A DNA stretch of 45,016 nucleotides from Acidimicrobiaceae bacterium (GTDB lineage Bacteria; Actinomycetota; Acidimicrobiia; Acidimicrobiales; MedAcidi-G1), in contig PBSS01000029.1 in assembly GCA_002726315.1 (NCBI GenBank), forward strand, positions 1 to 45,016. The letters are read 5' to 3'. This document shows, piece after piece, positions 27,292 through 37,055 of this stretch. Under the pieces are notes generated by a model. It saw only the letters and a list, made by a program, of their open reading frames with translations. It searched no databases and was not told the origin of the DNA. Position 1 is the first letter of the stretch; every line of letters starts with the position of its first letter. The position numbers and the translations under genes are program-made.

Positions 27292-28008
27292 ATGCTTCCG
27301 TCTGATCTAGATCTCCAGCGGGTCCCCATCCACATCGCATGTGTCATGGATGGCAACGGTCGTTGGGCCGAGCAGAGGGGCTTGCCGAGGACCGAGGGTC
27401 ATACGGCTGGAGAGAGTTCCCTTTTTGATGTTCTCGAGGGAGCCGACAACCTCGGGGTGAGCTGGTTCACGGTGTATGCATTTTCGACGGAGAATTGGCG
27501 TCGACCGGCTGAGGAGGTGCAGTTCCTGCTCGGGTTCAATGAGCAGATTCTTGTCAACCGTCGCGACGAGATGCACGAGAGAAACATGCGAGTTCGCTTT
27601 ATTGGCAGACGCGACCGACGAACGCCCAGGCGGTTAGTGCGCCTGATGGATGAGGCCGAGGAGTTGACCCGCGACAACAGCGGACTGACGTTCACGGTTG
27701 CCTTCAACTACGGAGGCAGGGCTGAGTTGGTGGATGCTTTCCAGCAGTTGGTTGATTCTGGCGTCAAGCGTGTTACCGAGAAGGCGATAGCCAGGAACCT
27801 CTACGACCCTGAGATGCCTTCCCCGGATCTGGTTATTAGAACCTCTGGCGAGTACCGAGTTTCAAACTTTCTTCTCTGGCAAATCGCCTACAGTGAACTG
27901 GTATTCAGTGAGACGCTCTGGCCTGATTTCAGGCGCGAACATCTCTATAGCGCCATCAAGGAATTCCAAGATCGTGACCGTCGTTTCGGCGGGGTTGGAG
28001 AGTTGTGA
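27292..28008 (+). CDS. uppS: Isoprenyl transferase (undecaprenyl diphosphate synthase family)
   Basis: HIACVMDGNGRWAEQRGLPRTEGH, FTVYAFSTENWRRPAEEV, DLVIRTSGEYRVSNFLLWQIAYSELVFSETLWPDF. Confidence 0.96.
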   Translation: MLPSDLDLQRVPIHIACVMDGNGRWAEQRGLPRTEGHTAGESSLFDVLEGADNLGVSWFTVYAFSTENWRRPAEEVQFLLGFNEQILVNRRDEMHERNMRVRFIGRRDRRTPRRLVRLMDEAEELTRDNSGLTFTVAFNYGGRAELVDAFQQLVDSGVKRVTEKAIARNLYDPEMPSPDLVIRTSGEYRVSNFLLWQIAYSELVFSETLWPDFRREHLYSAIKEFQDRDRRFGGVGEL

Positions 28009-28724
28009 CTCTCTACCGCGACAAGGGAGTGGTCATACGAACTTGGCGCCTGGGTGAGGCAGATCGGATCGTGGTGGTGCTCACACCGGAGCATGGCAAG
28101 GTCCGTGCTGTTGCCAAGGGCGTGCGTAAAACCCGCAGCAAGTTCGGTGGTCGCCTGGAGCCAACTAACCACGTGGACTTGCAGCTATATGCAGGTAAGG
28201 GGGATCTCGGGATCATCACTCAGGCGGAGACGATCGACCGGTTTGAGAGTGTCCGCGCCGACCCGGATCGGTTTAGCGAGGCTTCCGCCCTTCTTGAGGT
28301 GGTTGATGCTGTCTCCCCTGATGGCAATCCGGACCGCCAGAGATACGAGATGCTGCTCGGTGCTTTGAAGATCCTCGATCATGCCCCCGCCCCTCTGTTG
28401 GTTCCGGCCTTCTACCTCAAGTTGATTGCCCATGAGGGCCTTGCACCCCATTTGGACACCTGCGTTCGTTGTGGGTTGTCGGTACCCTTGGTAGCCATCG
28501 ATTTTGGAGAGGGGGGAACCCTCTGCGGTGATTGTCGACGTGGACGACCACTTTCGGAAGCGGCCTTGGCGGTGATGAGGGCGATTCTGGGTGGAGGACT
28601 TCTCGATGCCCTGGCCGTATTTGACTTGGAGGTCTGTGCTGAGGTTGATGCGACGGCGACAGCAGCCGTGGAGTACCACCTTGAGCGCCGCATGAAGTCA
28701 AGGCGAGTGATGGAAAAGGCCTGA
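28005..28724 (+). CDS. recO: DNA repair protein RecO
   Basis: TLYRDKGVVIRTWRLGEADRIVVVLTPEHGKVRAVAKGVRKTRSKFGGRLEP; zinc site CVRCG...CGDC. Confidence 0.95.
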   Translation: MTLYRDKGVVIRTWRLGEADRIVVVLTPEHGKVRAVAKGVRKTRSKFGGRLEPTNHVDLQLYAGKGDLGIITQAETIDRFESVRADPDRFSEASALLEVVDAVSPDGNPDRQRYEMLLGALKILDHAPAPLLVPAFYLKLIAHEGLAPHLDTCVRCGLSVPLVAIDFGEGGTLCGDCRRGRPLSEAALAVMRAILGGGLLDALAVFDLEVCAEVDATATAAVEYHLERRMKSRRVMEKA

Positions 28725-28778
28725 GGCGGGGCTTGGCTGCTGCTAAGCCGGGTGGAAAAGCAGAGTCATGCAAGGGGG

Positions 28779-29378
28779 CTAGGTAGGCCGGTCCGGATTG
28801 TTGAGTCCGGGCACCAACGGCACGGTGCCTGACCGACTTCGGTCCACCACAAGGGTGCCGCCGATCCTGTCACCGAGACGGCGATGACCGGTGCTAGTAA
28901 CAGTAAGCCCAATCTCGATTACCACCATGACTGGTGCCAATAGGCCGAGGATGGTCGGAACCATCCACGGGAGCGTCCGCCCGGCAGCTCCGGTTAGCCC
29001 TGGTAGGCCCCCATCGGACCTTCGCACGACACGTAGGCCGGTAACGGCTTTGCCGAGGCTGAATCCGGTAGCTGCTGTCAACAGGATCTGGTTTGCGAGG
29101 AAGGCCAAGGTTGGAAAGAGGACATGTGCAGCGCTCAGTCCCACATCGACCTGCCAGGCTTCGTTTCCGATGACAATGCAGCCCTCATCGGAGGTGAACA
29201 GTATTGAACAAGCATCCGTGTTCGACACGCCATCTGGCACTTGTCTGTTCTCGGCCCCTGACAACAAGATGATCGTGAAGAGTGTGGCAACGATGAGATT
29301 GTCGAGCACCCATGCGATAAGGCGTCGCCCAAGAACCGCTGTGGGATCGGTGTGTTGGTTCACTTTGGCCTGCCCCAT
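28779..29378 (-). CDS. RDD family membrane protein
   Basis: LGRRLIAWVLDNLIVATLFTIILL ... GFSLGKAVTGLRVVRRSDG ... RRLGDRIGGTLVVDR. Confidence 0.9.
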   Translation of the reverse strand: MGQAKVNQHTDPTAVLGRRLIAWVLDNLIVATLFTIILLSGAENRQVPDGVSNTDACSILFTSDEGCIVIGNEAWQVDVGLSAAHVLFPTLAFLANQILLTAATGFSLGKAVTGLRVVRRSDGGLPGLTGAAGRTLPWMVPTILGLLAPVMVVIEIGLTVTSTGHRRLGDRIGGTLVVDRSRSGTVPLVPGLNNPDRPT

Positions 29379-29464
29379 CCAACCAGTCTTGCCGATCCGG
29401 CAGTGCGGATACTTCCATCACGGGTGAAGCCACACCGAGGTATCGGCCGGTACCCTGCACCGGC

Positions 29465-30784
29465 ATGGTGCTGAACGACGAGACCCTCTTCGAAAAGGTT
29501 GTAAATCTCTCCAAGCGTCGCGGGTTCGTGTTCCAGTCCGCTGACATCTACGGCGGTTTTCGCTCCACCTACGACTACGGGCCAATCGGTGTGCTCCTCT
29601 TGCGAAACGTGAAAGAGCAGTGGTGGCGAACCATGGTCCAGTTAAGACATGACGTGGTTGGCCTAGATGCATCAATCCTCACGCCTCCCGCCGTATGGGA
29701 GGCCTCCGGTCATCTCGCCAACTTCACTGATCCATTGGTTGACTGCAGGAAGTGTGGAGCCCGCCACCGTCAGGACAAACTGGATGAACCCGACACCTGT
29801 CCGGCCTGTGGCGAGGTCGGTTCGTTTACTGAGGCTCGACAGTTCAACCTAATGTTCAAGACCTACGCCGGCCCGATGGCAGACTCTGCTGCCGAGGTCT
29901 ACCTGCGTCCCGAGACCGCACAGGGTATGTTCACGAACTTTGCCAACGTTCTCAACACCAGTCGCAAGAAGCCACCATTCGGTATCGCTCAGATAGGCAA
30001 GTCGTTCCGCAATGAGATCACACCCGGCAACTTTGTGTTTCGAACACGCGAGTTCGAGCAGATGGAGATGGAGTTCTTCGTGCCTCCAGCCGAGGCGGAT
30101 GATTGGTACCGGTATTGGTGCGATGCCAGACGCGACTGGTACCTGGATTTGGGTATACCCGTTGACCACTTGCGCCTCCGTGACCACGATTCCGATGAGT
30201 TGAGCCACTATTCGACGGCAACTGCTGATGTGGAGTTCCTCTTTCCATGGGGCTGGGACGAGTTGGAAGGAATTGCCAACCGGACGGACTTTGACCTGAT
30301 GCGTCACGCGGAGAGTTCTGGGGCACGACTGGAGTATCACGATCCAGGCAGCGGTGATAGGTACGTACCGCACGTGATCGAGCCGGCTGCTGGAGCCACC
30401 CGGACAGCGATGGCGTTCTTGATGGCTGCCTACGACGAGGAGGAGGTCAGGGACGACACCCGCACAGTGCTCCGACTCAACCATAGGTTGGCGCCATACA
30501 AGGTAGCCGTTCTGCCGTTATCCAAGAAGGCCGAGTTGATCGATCCCTCCAATGAAGTTCTGGGCCTTCTTCAGCCACACTGGATGTGTGACTACGACCA
30601 GACCCAGGCGATCGGGCGCCGCTACAGACGACAGGATGAGATAGGTACGCCGTTCTGTGTGACCATTGATTTTGATACTCTTAATGACCGAGCGGTAACG
30701 GTACGTGAGCGTGATTCCATGGAACAAGAACGCGTACCGATTGAGGGTCTCCTTGAATATCTGGGAGAATGTCTTTCTTCCTGA
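29465..30784 (+). CDS. glyS: Glycine-tRNA ligase
   Basis: 439 aa; KRRGFVFQSADIYGGFRSTYDYGPIGVLLLRNVKEQWW, YLRPETAQGMFTNFANVLNTSRKKPPFGIAQIGKSFRNEITPGNFVFRTREFEQMEMEFF. Confidence 0.97.
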   Translation: MVLNDETLFEKVVNLSKRRGFVFQSADIYGGFRSTYDYGPIGVLLLRNVKEQWWRTMVQLRHDVVGLDASILTPPAVWEASGHLANFTDPLVDCRKCGARHRQDKLDEPDTCPACGEVGSFTEARQFNLMFKTYAGPMADSAAEVYLRPETAQGMFTNFANVLNTSRKKPPFGIAQIGKSFRNEITPGNFVFRTREFEQMEMEFFVPPAEADDWYRYWCDARRDWYLDLGIPVDHLRLRDHDSDELSHYSTATADVEFLFPWGWDELEGIANRTDFDLMRHAESSGARLEYHDPGSGDRYVPHVIEPAAGATRTAMAFLMAAYDEEEVRDDTRTVLRLNHRLAPYKVAVLPLSKKAELIDPSNEVLGLLQPHWMCDYDQTQAIGRRYRRQDEIGTPFCVTIDFDTLNDRAVTVRERDSMEQERVPIEGLLEYLGECLSS

Positions 30785-30810
30785 GGCCCGTCAGACCCGT
30801 TCGGCGTTAC

Positions 30811-31746
30811 CTACAACTCTGGCCAAAGAACCTTGCGGCGACGGGACTTCTTGCCCCTGTCACCTAGTGCCCAGATGCGACGCCATGCACCGATGTCGGG
30901 ACCGGTGAGTCCCGGTGAAGTGCCTGCATGTGCATGTTGTCGCGCCTGCCACCAATCGCTGGCAGCCTCGTGCCCGAGTGAGGCCACCGCCGCCTCGAGC
31001 CGGGAAGCGAAGCCACGGGCGTGTTCACCATCAGAGGCAAGGAGCGGATCACCGAAGGTCACTGTTGTGTTAGAACGGCTCGGAAGGAAGCGTCCCTTGC
31101 GGAGGATTCGGTCGGTGCCGGCAATGTGCACTGGCACCACTGGAACGTTGCAGCGGATTGCTAGGTAGGCGGCACCACCGCGAAATGGCTGTCCCCACCC
31201 GTCGGGGCTACGGCCACCCTCTGGAAAGATAAGGACGCTCCAGCCTTCATCAAGAAGTTCGGCTGCGAGGTTCGCTGACTTGCGCCCCACCTTTGTCCGT
31301 TCGATTGGAATGGCGTTGATCAGGAGTGCTGCTAGGGCACTATTCAAGTAGGTGGAGAAGAAGTAGTCGGCGGCGGCACCTACCACCACGCGATGCCGCC
31401 ATGGCTCCGGAATAGATGTGAGGAGGAGAGGGGTATCGGCGTGACTGTGGTGGTTGGCTACGAAGATAGCTGGGCCATCGACGGTGTTGAGGCGGTCGGT
31501 TCCCTTTCGCTTGGGTGAGGCGAGTACGAACATGACGAATCTCATCACGGTTTCGAGCAAGGATGCTCTGATGAGTCTGGCTGGGAATCGGCGCGCCCAT
31601 GCGGTGTCGTATTCGGCTTCAAGTTGCCGTGTTGGTTCTGGTGGTTCCACACCGGGTGGTACTGGGGCAGGTCGCCATGGAAAGCCGAGACGAACAGCCA
31701 TAGAGCGAAGCCTCATGATCCTGATAGTCAGAGGGGTGGTGCTCAT
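30811..31746 (-). CDS. 1-acyl-sn-glycerol-3-phosphate acyltransferase (PlsC-like)
   Basis: IFVANHHSHADTPLLL (HxxxxD variant), LIFPEGGRSPDGWGQPFRGGAAYLAIRCNVPVVPVHIAGTDRIL. Confidence 0.88.
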   Translation of the reverse strand: MSTTPLTIRIMRLRSMAVRLGFPWRPAPVPPGVEPPEPTRQLEAEYDTAWARRFPARLIRASLLETVMRFVMFVLASPKRKGTDRLNTVDGPAIFVANHHSHADTPLLLTSIPEPWRHRVVVGAAADYFFSTYLNSALAALLINAIPIERTKVGRKSANLAAELLDEGWSVLIFPEGGRSPDGWGQPFRGGAAYLAIRCNVPVVPVHIAGTDRILRKGRFLPSRSNTTVTFGDPLLASDGEHARGFASRLEAAVASLGHEAASDWWQARQHAHAGTSPGLTGPDIGAWRRIWALGDRGKKSRRRKVLWPEL

Positions 31747-31771
31747 CGGGTCGGGCGCATTACTCGCAGTT

Positions 31772-33388
31772 TCACGTCACATCTGCCATGAGCAGTGGTG
31801 GGTTCTTGAGGTGAGTGATCGTTGGCTGCGGGCCCACCACGTCGCTGGCCATCTCCAGGGCGTCTGCCAGTGTGGAAGCTGGTTGGAATCCGAGACGCCT
31901 GACGGCGCGGGTGTCGCCTCCGACGATGATCACGCGGCCAACGTGGCTAAGGGCGTGGGCTCCCCAGTACCACATGTAGAACGGATGAACGCCGTGGTAG
32001 GCGTAGGAGTTGCGGTAGAGGTGGATGTACCACTCGTCCTCAGCGAACCGTTTCTCGTACTTCTTTTCGATCTCCCCAGGGTCTGTCGTGTCGGCCAGCA
32101 CCTCTTCGAAGAAGTCGATGTAACTGGGGTGGTGAACAGGATGAAATTCCCATGGCGTCGGATGGCTGATAATCACCACGCCGCCCTCTCTGACAAGTGG
32201 CCGTCCTCGGTAGAGGTTAAAGAAGTAGCCGAGACCCAGACACATGACGAGAATCGGGTTCATGATTGAGTTGACGTTGTAGGGACATATGTAGGGGAGT
32301 CCCATGGTGAGGATGTCGGTCTGGCCTTCTACTGGCACGAGGTGCTGGCGATAGACGTTGGCTGTCGTTATCTCGTGAACGGCTTCGACTTCACCGGCTT
32401 GTATGGAGGTCATCTCGTAGGGGGCTAGCCAGGTGGAGAATGCCTTTCGTTTCAGATTGGTCGGCATGATCTTCAGGCCTTGTTGCATTGCCAGGAATGA
32501 TGCCCGGTCGCGTCCTGACCATTCCCACTCCCGTTTTTGGAGCATCGAGAGTGGTCCTTCTCTGCCAAAGGTGTCGTTGTTGACGGTTGTCTCAATCTGG
32601 AAGATCTTGACTCCGGCATCGCGAAGAACCTTGCCCATTCGCCAGTTCGAGGAGTGCAGGGCAGAGTTTTCACGGTCCATAAACGACGTGGAGTTGAGCA
32701 TGGTGTGCACATTGTGGTTGTGGCGCAGACTGGTGTAGCCGGTAAGGCCTGTGGCAGTGCTCTTGTGGCCACCGTCCATGGCGACAAGGTTGATGTTGAC
32801 GTAGATGACGAGGTCACTCTCTGCTGCCCGTTTGTTGAACTGCACCGTCTCACCGTGTGGTGTTTCCCCGAGTACGACCATGCCATCGGGGTCCTCAGCG
32901 TCGTGGTTGTAGAGGAGTCCCTTGGGAGCAAATGCGTCATAGACACGGTCACCGACGGCGTGTCGGAGTTCATCCTCGGTCATGCGCCTGTGTAGGGCTA
33001 GCGCTGCTATTAGGTGCACGTCATCGACACCGGCTTCGGCAGCGATGTCGAGCACGGTCTCAATGATCCGTTGGCGGATGTCAGGGCGACGCATAGGTGG
33101 CAGGGGAAGTGAGATGTCGTCGAACGCGATCGTCAGCTTCATGTCAGGCCTAAGCAGGGTCGGTAGCGGCCCTGAATCTCCGATGGGGTTTAAGAGAGCA
33201 TGGCGGATGGCGCCATCCGGGTCGGTGAGGCCCTCGAGAGGCTCGGCCGGGTAGATAACCCTGGAGCGGCCTGCCGGCAACTTCTCGAGTCTGAAGCCCT
33301 CACCGTGGTGGAAAACGATCGGTGGGCTGTTCCTGTCAACGTCCAGGACGAATCCCGGTCGCGGTGCTAGGTGTCTGCCGTTGCTCAT
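31772..33388 (-). CDS. LarA-like / DUF2088 family protein
   Basis: Start ATG at 33388 (ATGA overlap with upstream gene); MKLTIAFDDISLPLPPMRRPDIRQRIIETVLDIAAEAGVDDVHLIAALALHRRMTEDELRHAVGDRVYD resembles the lactate-racemase-type N-terminal domain. Confidence 0.75.
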   Translation of the reverse strand: MSNGRHLAPRPGFVLDVDRNSPPIVFHHGEGFRLEKLPAGRSRVIYPAEPLEGLTDPDGAIRHALLNPIGDSGPLPTLLRPDMKLTIAFDDISLPLPPMRRPDIRQRIIETVLDIAAEAGVDDVHLIAALALHRRMTEDELRHAVGDRVYDAFAPKGLLYNHDAEDPDGMVVLGETPHGETVQFNKRAAESDLVIYVNINLVAMDGGHKSTATGLTGYTSLRHNHNVHTMLNSTSFMDRENSALHSSNWRMGKVLRDAGVKIFQIETTVNNDTFGREGPLSMLQKREWEWSGRDRASFLAMQQGLKIMPTNLKRKAFSTWLAPYEMTSIQAGEVEAVHEITTANVYRQHLVPVEGQTDILTMGLPYICPYNVNSIMNPILVMCLGLGYFFNLYRGRPLVREGGVVIISHPTPWEFHPVHHPSYIDFFEEVLADTTDPGEIEKKYEKRFAEDEWYIHLYRNSYAYHGVHPFYMWYWGAHALSHVGRVIIVGGDTRAVRRLGFQPASTLADALEMASDVVGPQPTITHLKNPPLLMADVT

Positions 33389-34617
33389 GGCCTGTAGCGC
33401 TCCTTCTCGTCCCGAAGGTCGAAAGCGATTTTCACAGCACCCCTGCTGCCTGCCGAGGAGGCATGCGCAATGGCCTCCCGGTAGCGGTTGAGCGGGTAGG
33501 TCGCCGACACCAGGCTGCCTAGGTCGAAGTGTCGAACAAGGTCGAAGGCAAGGTCGAACGTTCGTGTTCTGGTTCCATCGGCAAGGACCTCTGTGCCGTA
33601 GGTGTAGGCACCCACCAGTTCCAGTTCTCGGTGCCACAGGGGTGTTAGCTCCAAGCTGATCGTTGCCGGCATTCCGACAAGGACAATCCTGCCCCTCGGC
33701 TTGGTGATTGCCATGGCGTCGGTGAGGCTTTCCGAGGAGCCCACGCAGTCAACTACAACGTCAACACCTCCGCTGAGACGGTCGACGTTGCCATTCCTTG
33801 TAGCACTTTGGGTTTGGGTGCCTGGCTGACTAACTGCCCGACTGCCTGTCATTCGGCGAACTGCACGTCGCACTTCGTCGGGGGCTGTGACGATGTCGGC
33901 CCCAAGGGCGTTTGCCTGTTGGCGCTGTTCCGGGTATCGGGCTGTGGTCAGAATAGTTCGGGGAGTGGTGTGGGCCCGCAGGGCGGCGAGTGTTAGCAGT
34001 CCGAGGGTCCCGGATCCGAGCACTACTACGGTTCCGTCATCTGGCACGCTGGCCATGATGGCTGCATGGACTCCACATGCGGCCGGTTCGACAATAACGG
34101 CTGCCTCGTCGGATAGGTCGTCTGGCACGGGGTGGAGTTGGCTGCTGTGGGCCCAGAACGCTGTCGCCCATCCTCCACCCGTGTCATGGCAAGATCCTGT
34201 CTGGATTCCGGGTTCCAGGTCTCCGAAGGTGGTGTGTTCACAGTTGCCGAGTCGACCGTCGGCGCACGGGTTACAGGTGGGGGAGAGGTTCCGGCTGACA
34301 CATCCGAGGACGGGTTCTAAGACCACCCGAGTCTCGTCGTCGAGGTTGCCAACCACTTCATGGCCTGGGATAAAGGGGAACGACACGAGAGGTTCGAAGT
34401 AGCGAGCTGACCTGCCGTTGACAGTCGCCAGATCGGATCCACAGATGCCGGCCAGCCTCGGCCGGACCCGCACCCAGTTGGTGCCAGGTGGTGCCGGTTG
34501 GTGCACGTCAGCTAGCCGTAGTGGGCCAACGCCGGCTCCTCCGCCCGGGGCGAGGCTTCCGGCAATCCGAGCTGCTGCGAATCGGGGTAGGTTCCGGTGA
34601 AACTCCAGTGCCTTCAT
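33385..34617 (-). CDS. Zinc-dependent medium-chain alcohol dehydrogenase
   Basis: VRPRLAGICGSDLATVNG, FIPGHEVVG, CVSRNLSPTCNPCADGRLGNCEH (Zn lobe), VVVLGSGTLGLLTLAALR. Confidence 0.88.
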   Translation of the reverse strand: MKALEFHRNLPRFAAARIAGSLAPGGGAGVGPLRLADVHQPAPPGTNWVRVRPRLAGICGSDLATVNGRSARYFEPLVSFPFIPGHEVVGNLDDETRVVLEPVLGCVSRNLSPTCNPCADGRLGNCEHTTFGDLEPGIQTGSCHDTGGGWATAFWAHSSQLHPVPDDLSDEAAVIVEPAACGVHAAIMASVPDDGTVVVLGSGTLGLLTLAALRAHTTPRTILTTARYPEQRQQANALGADIVTAPDEVRRAVRRMTGSRAVSQPGTQTQSATRNGNVDRLSGGVDVVVDCVGSSESLTDAMAITKPRGRIVLVGMPATISLELTPLWHRELELVGAYTYGTEVLADGTRTRTFDLAFDLVRHFDLGSLVSATYPLNRYREAIAHASSAGSRGAVKIAFDLRDEKERYRP

Positions 34618-34642
34618 CGAGGGAACCCTGTTCTCGGTTTCG

Positions 34643-36991
34643 TCATGCGCCGTGTTGGGCCACCACTGCCGAAATGGGTGGTGCCAGTGGGAACAGGCGC
34701 CTAGGCAGACCAGGGGCCTTCTTGAAATCCTCGACAAGCCAACCACGTTTCTTAGCGATACTTGCCAAGCGTGTCTCTGGGTTGACGGCGACGGGGAACC
34801 CGACGGCTTCTAGCATCGGCAGGTCACTGGCCGAATCGGCATATGCCACGGACTCCCTGAGGTCCAAGCTGTGCAAGTTGGCGTAGTCAACCAGTGCCTG
34901 GTAGCGGGCCTCACCGGTAGGCGGAGCTGCCTGCATGCGGCCGTCATAGGTGTCGGTTCCGTCTTCTAGGTGGGACGTCCCCAGTTCTGAACTGATGATG
35001 TCGTCAAAGAGTGGTCGGAGGGGCTCGACTACGAAGTTGAGAGCACCCGTGACGAGAACAGTCCTGTGTCCGAGGGCTCGGTGTTCTCGGACCCTGCGAA
35101 TTGCTGCGGGGAAGGACCTGGCCAGTATCAGGTCGCTGAAGTGTTCGATTGAGTCCTCTGAGATCCGTTCTGTAGGTGCTCCCGCGTAACGACGGTAAAA
35201 GAAGCGCAGGAAATCACTGCGGTCGCGGCGATCGAGAGCCAGGAGCGTCGGGGCCTCGGCCAGGATCTTAAGTACGAATCGGGCGCGGTCACCTCGGGAC
35301 AGGTGGCGGCTACCCAGCCAGGCGAAGCTGGCTACAACATTTGAGGCGATGAGGGTGTTCTCTAGGTCGAATGCCGCTATATGACGCTTTTCGGAAAGGA
35401 TCTGGCTGCGCAATCTGACACTTCTGTTTTGGGCACCCCTGGCTGGGGGCTTCATCGGAACCCGGCCGGCCTTGACTACAGACGGCAGGTGGATCTCGGG
35501 CACGTAGTAGTTCCAGTCCAACGAGCGGGGGTCGAAGCAGAAGGTTTCCCGGTCGCCGTCATCAACCTCATCCCAGAGGTCCAGGAGTCGATCGAGTAGG
35601 TACACAGCCTCACACTCCGCGTAAGCGCCGTACAGGTCCACATAGCCCATTGCACGCTCGACGAGGTCTCGTTGCGCTTCCAACTTCACTGCCACCTCAG
35701 CTTGGCGGCCACGGATGGGAAGCTTGTCGAGGACCTTTCCGGAAATGTCCAGGACGGTTTCGGCCCTTTTGAGTTGTTGTTTCACTCTGCCTCTGCCGGG
35801 GAAAGACCATTCCGGGACCGAGATCGGCTGCCCATGTTCGTCGTAGATGGGGTTGTCTGTGAACCATGAGCGGACGAGGTCAACAAGACGTCCGTATTGG
35901 AGTGGGTTGACACTGCCTGAGGCAACTTGGACGATGTCGGGTCCCTCAATTGGGCCTCGGGCAGCGACAGCGCAGATGGCAGCAACCACGAAGTCCACTG
36001 GAATGACATCGATAGTCCCTTCGGGGACGCCTGGGAATTCCTTGAGGAGACCGCGCGCGTAAGAGATGATCACGGGTTCAGCCATGCGAAAGCCACGGAT
36101 CCAGCCAGGCGATGGCTCGGCGAGGGCCGACTCTATAATTGACGGTCTGACGATGCTGACGGGTACTTCACCAGCTGTTTCCGTTAGAGCCATTTCGCCG
36201 AGCGCCTTTGTGTACGCATAGGCATCGGGGAAGCCCAGCGATGCGGCACGGGAGCGTCCAGCCTCAGCCATCCTGTCGTCCACCCAGCGGGACCGGAGCT
36301 GCTCGGTCTTGAGCGCTAGGGCCGGTATGCCAGCTGCGCCCAGTTCGTCGTGGGCCTTCTTGCGAAAATCAGAGAGGCTCTCGGGAGAGCGACTCGCACC
36401 TTCGGTCTCATGGCGGATACGACGAGCACTTTCGACCTCAAGGTGCCAGTTGACATCGACGAAGAACGGGCTCTCGTTGACCGGTTCCTCGGGTGCAGCT
36501 CCCCTGCGACTGCCGGCGACATAGCAGGTCGATACGGCAACGAGGTGTGGCGAAGTTCCCAGTTCAGCAAGGGTCTCGGTGATGCGTACAGGTCCGAGGA
36601 GGTTTACCTCAACTGCCTGGTCCAGGGGTGAGTCAAAGCTAACTATGGCTGCTGAGTGGATCACGGTGTCGCAGGTGGCCAGAGCGGCGCGTCCGTCCTC
36701 GTCCAGCCCGAGGCCCTCCTCAGATACATCGCCGGCTATGGCAGTGATCCGGGCGGCTGTCATTTGTTCGAAAGCCTCTTGCCCTAGGTCTTCCCGTAGA
36801 CGGTCGAAGGCATCGTTGCGGAGAATGTCGCGGTCCACCCTGCGCTGGGCCCCCCGCCTTCCAGGACGGACAATGAGAACTAGGTCGCAGTCGGGTACGC
36901 AGCGGAGCAACCTTTCCACGATGGCGGTACCGAGAAAGCCAGTACTGCCTGTGACAGCAATACGGCTCCCGGCTAGGGATTCAGCGATCAC
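34643..36991 (-). CDS. Bifunctional fatty acyl-CoA reductase (NAD-binding_4/SDR) fused to HAD-IB phosphatase-like domain
   Basis: N-terminal IAVTGSTGFLGTAIVERLLR, YAYTKALGEMAL, SIVRPSIIESAL; C-terminal IAAFDLENTLIASNVVASF, HRTVLVTGALNFVVEPL, VAYADSASDLPMLEAVGFPVAVNPE; GTG start. Confidence 0.88.
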   Translation of the reverse strand: MIAESLAGSRIAVTGSTGFLGTAIVERLLRCVPDCDLVLIVRPGRRGAQRRVDRDILRNDAFDRLREDLGQEAFEQMTAARITAIAGDVSEEGLGLDEDGRAALATCDTVIHSAAIVSFDSPLDQAVEVNLLGPVRITETLAELGTSPHLVAVSTCYVAGSRRGAAPEEPVNESPFFVDVNWHLEVESARRIRHETEGASRSPESLSDFRKKAHDELGAAGIPALALKTEQLRSRWVDDRMAEAGRSRAASLGFPDAYAYTKALGEMALTETAGEVPVSIVRPSIIESALAEPSPGWIRGFRMAEPVIISYARGLLKEFPGVPEGTIDVIPVDFVVAAICAVAARGPIEGPDIVQVASGSVNPLQYGRLVDLVRSWFTDNPIYDEHGQPISVPEWSFPGRGRVKQQLKRAETVLDISGKVLDKLPIRGRQAEVAVKLEAQRDLVERAMGYVDLYGAYAECEAVYLLDRLLDLWDEVDDGDRETFCFDPRSLDWNYYVPEIHLPSVVKAGRVPMKPPARGAQNRSVRLRSQILSEKRHIAAFDLENTLIASNVVASFAWLGSRHLSRGDRARFVLKILAEAPTLLALDRRDRSDFLRFFYRRYAGAPTERISEDSIEHFSDLILARSFPAAIRRVREHRALGHRTVLVTGALNFVVEPLRPLFDDIISSELGTSHLEDGTDTYDGRMQAAPPTGEARYQALVDYANLHSLDLRESVAYADSASDLPMLEAVGFPVAVNPETRLASIAKKRGWLVEDFKKAPGLPRRLFPLAPPISAVVAQHGA

Positions 36992-37001
36992 AGCACATTG
37001 T

Positions 37002-37035
37002 CTACCAGATGGTAAGGATCTTTACCAGTTGGTAG
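37002..37035. promoter_or_regulatory. Candidate TetR operator: two copies of TACCAgwTGGTA in a larger inverted repeat
   Basis: CTACCAGATGGTA-aggatctt-TACCAGTTGGTAG between divergent FAR-HAD (start 36991) and tetR (start near 37056). Confidence 0.72.
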
Positions 37036-37055
37036 AGACCGACTACCGTGGTGAG

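Noticed and set aside
36579-37055. N-terminal extension of the TetR ORF
   Set aside because: It overlaps the FAR-HAD gene antisense and crosses the operator; the TetR domain begins after 37056.
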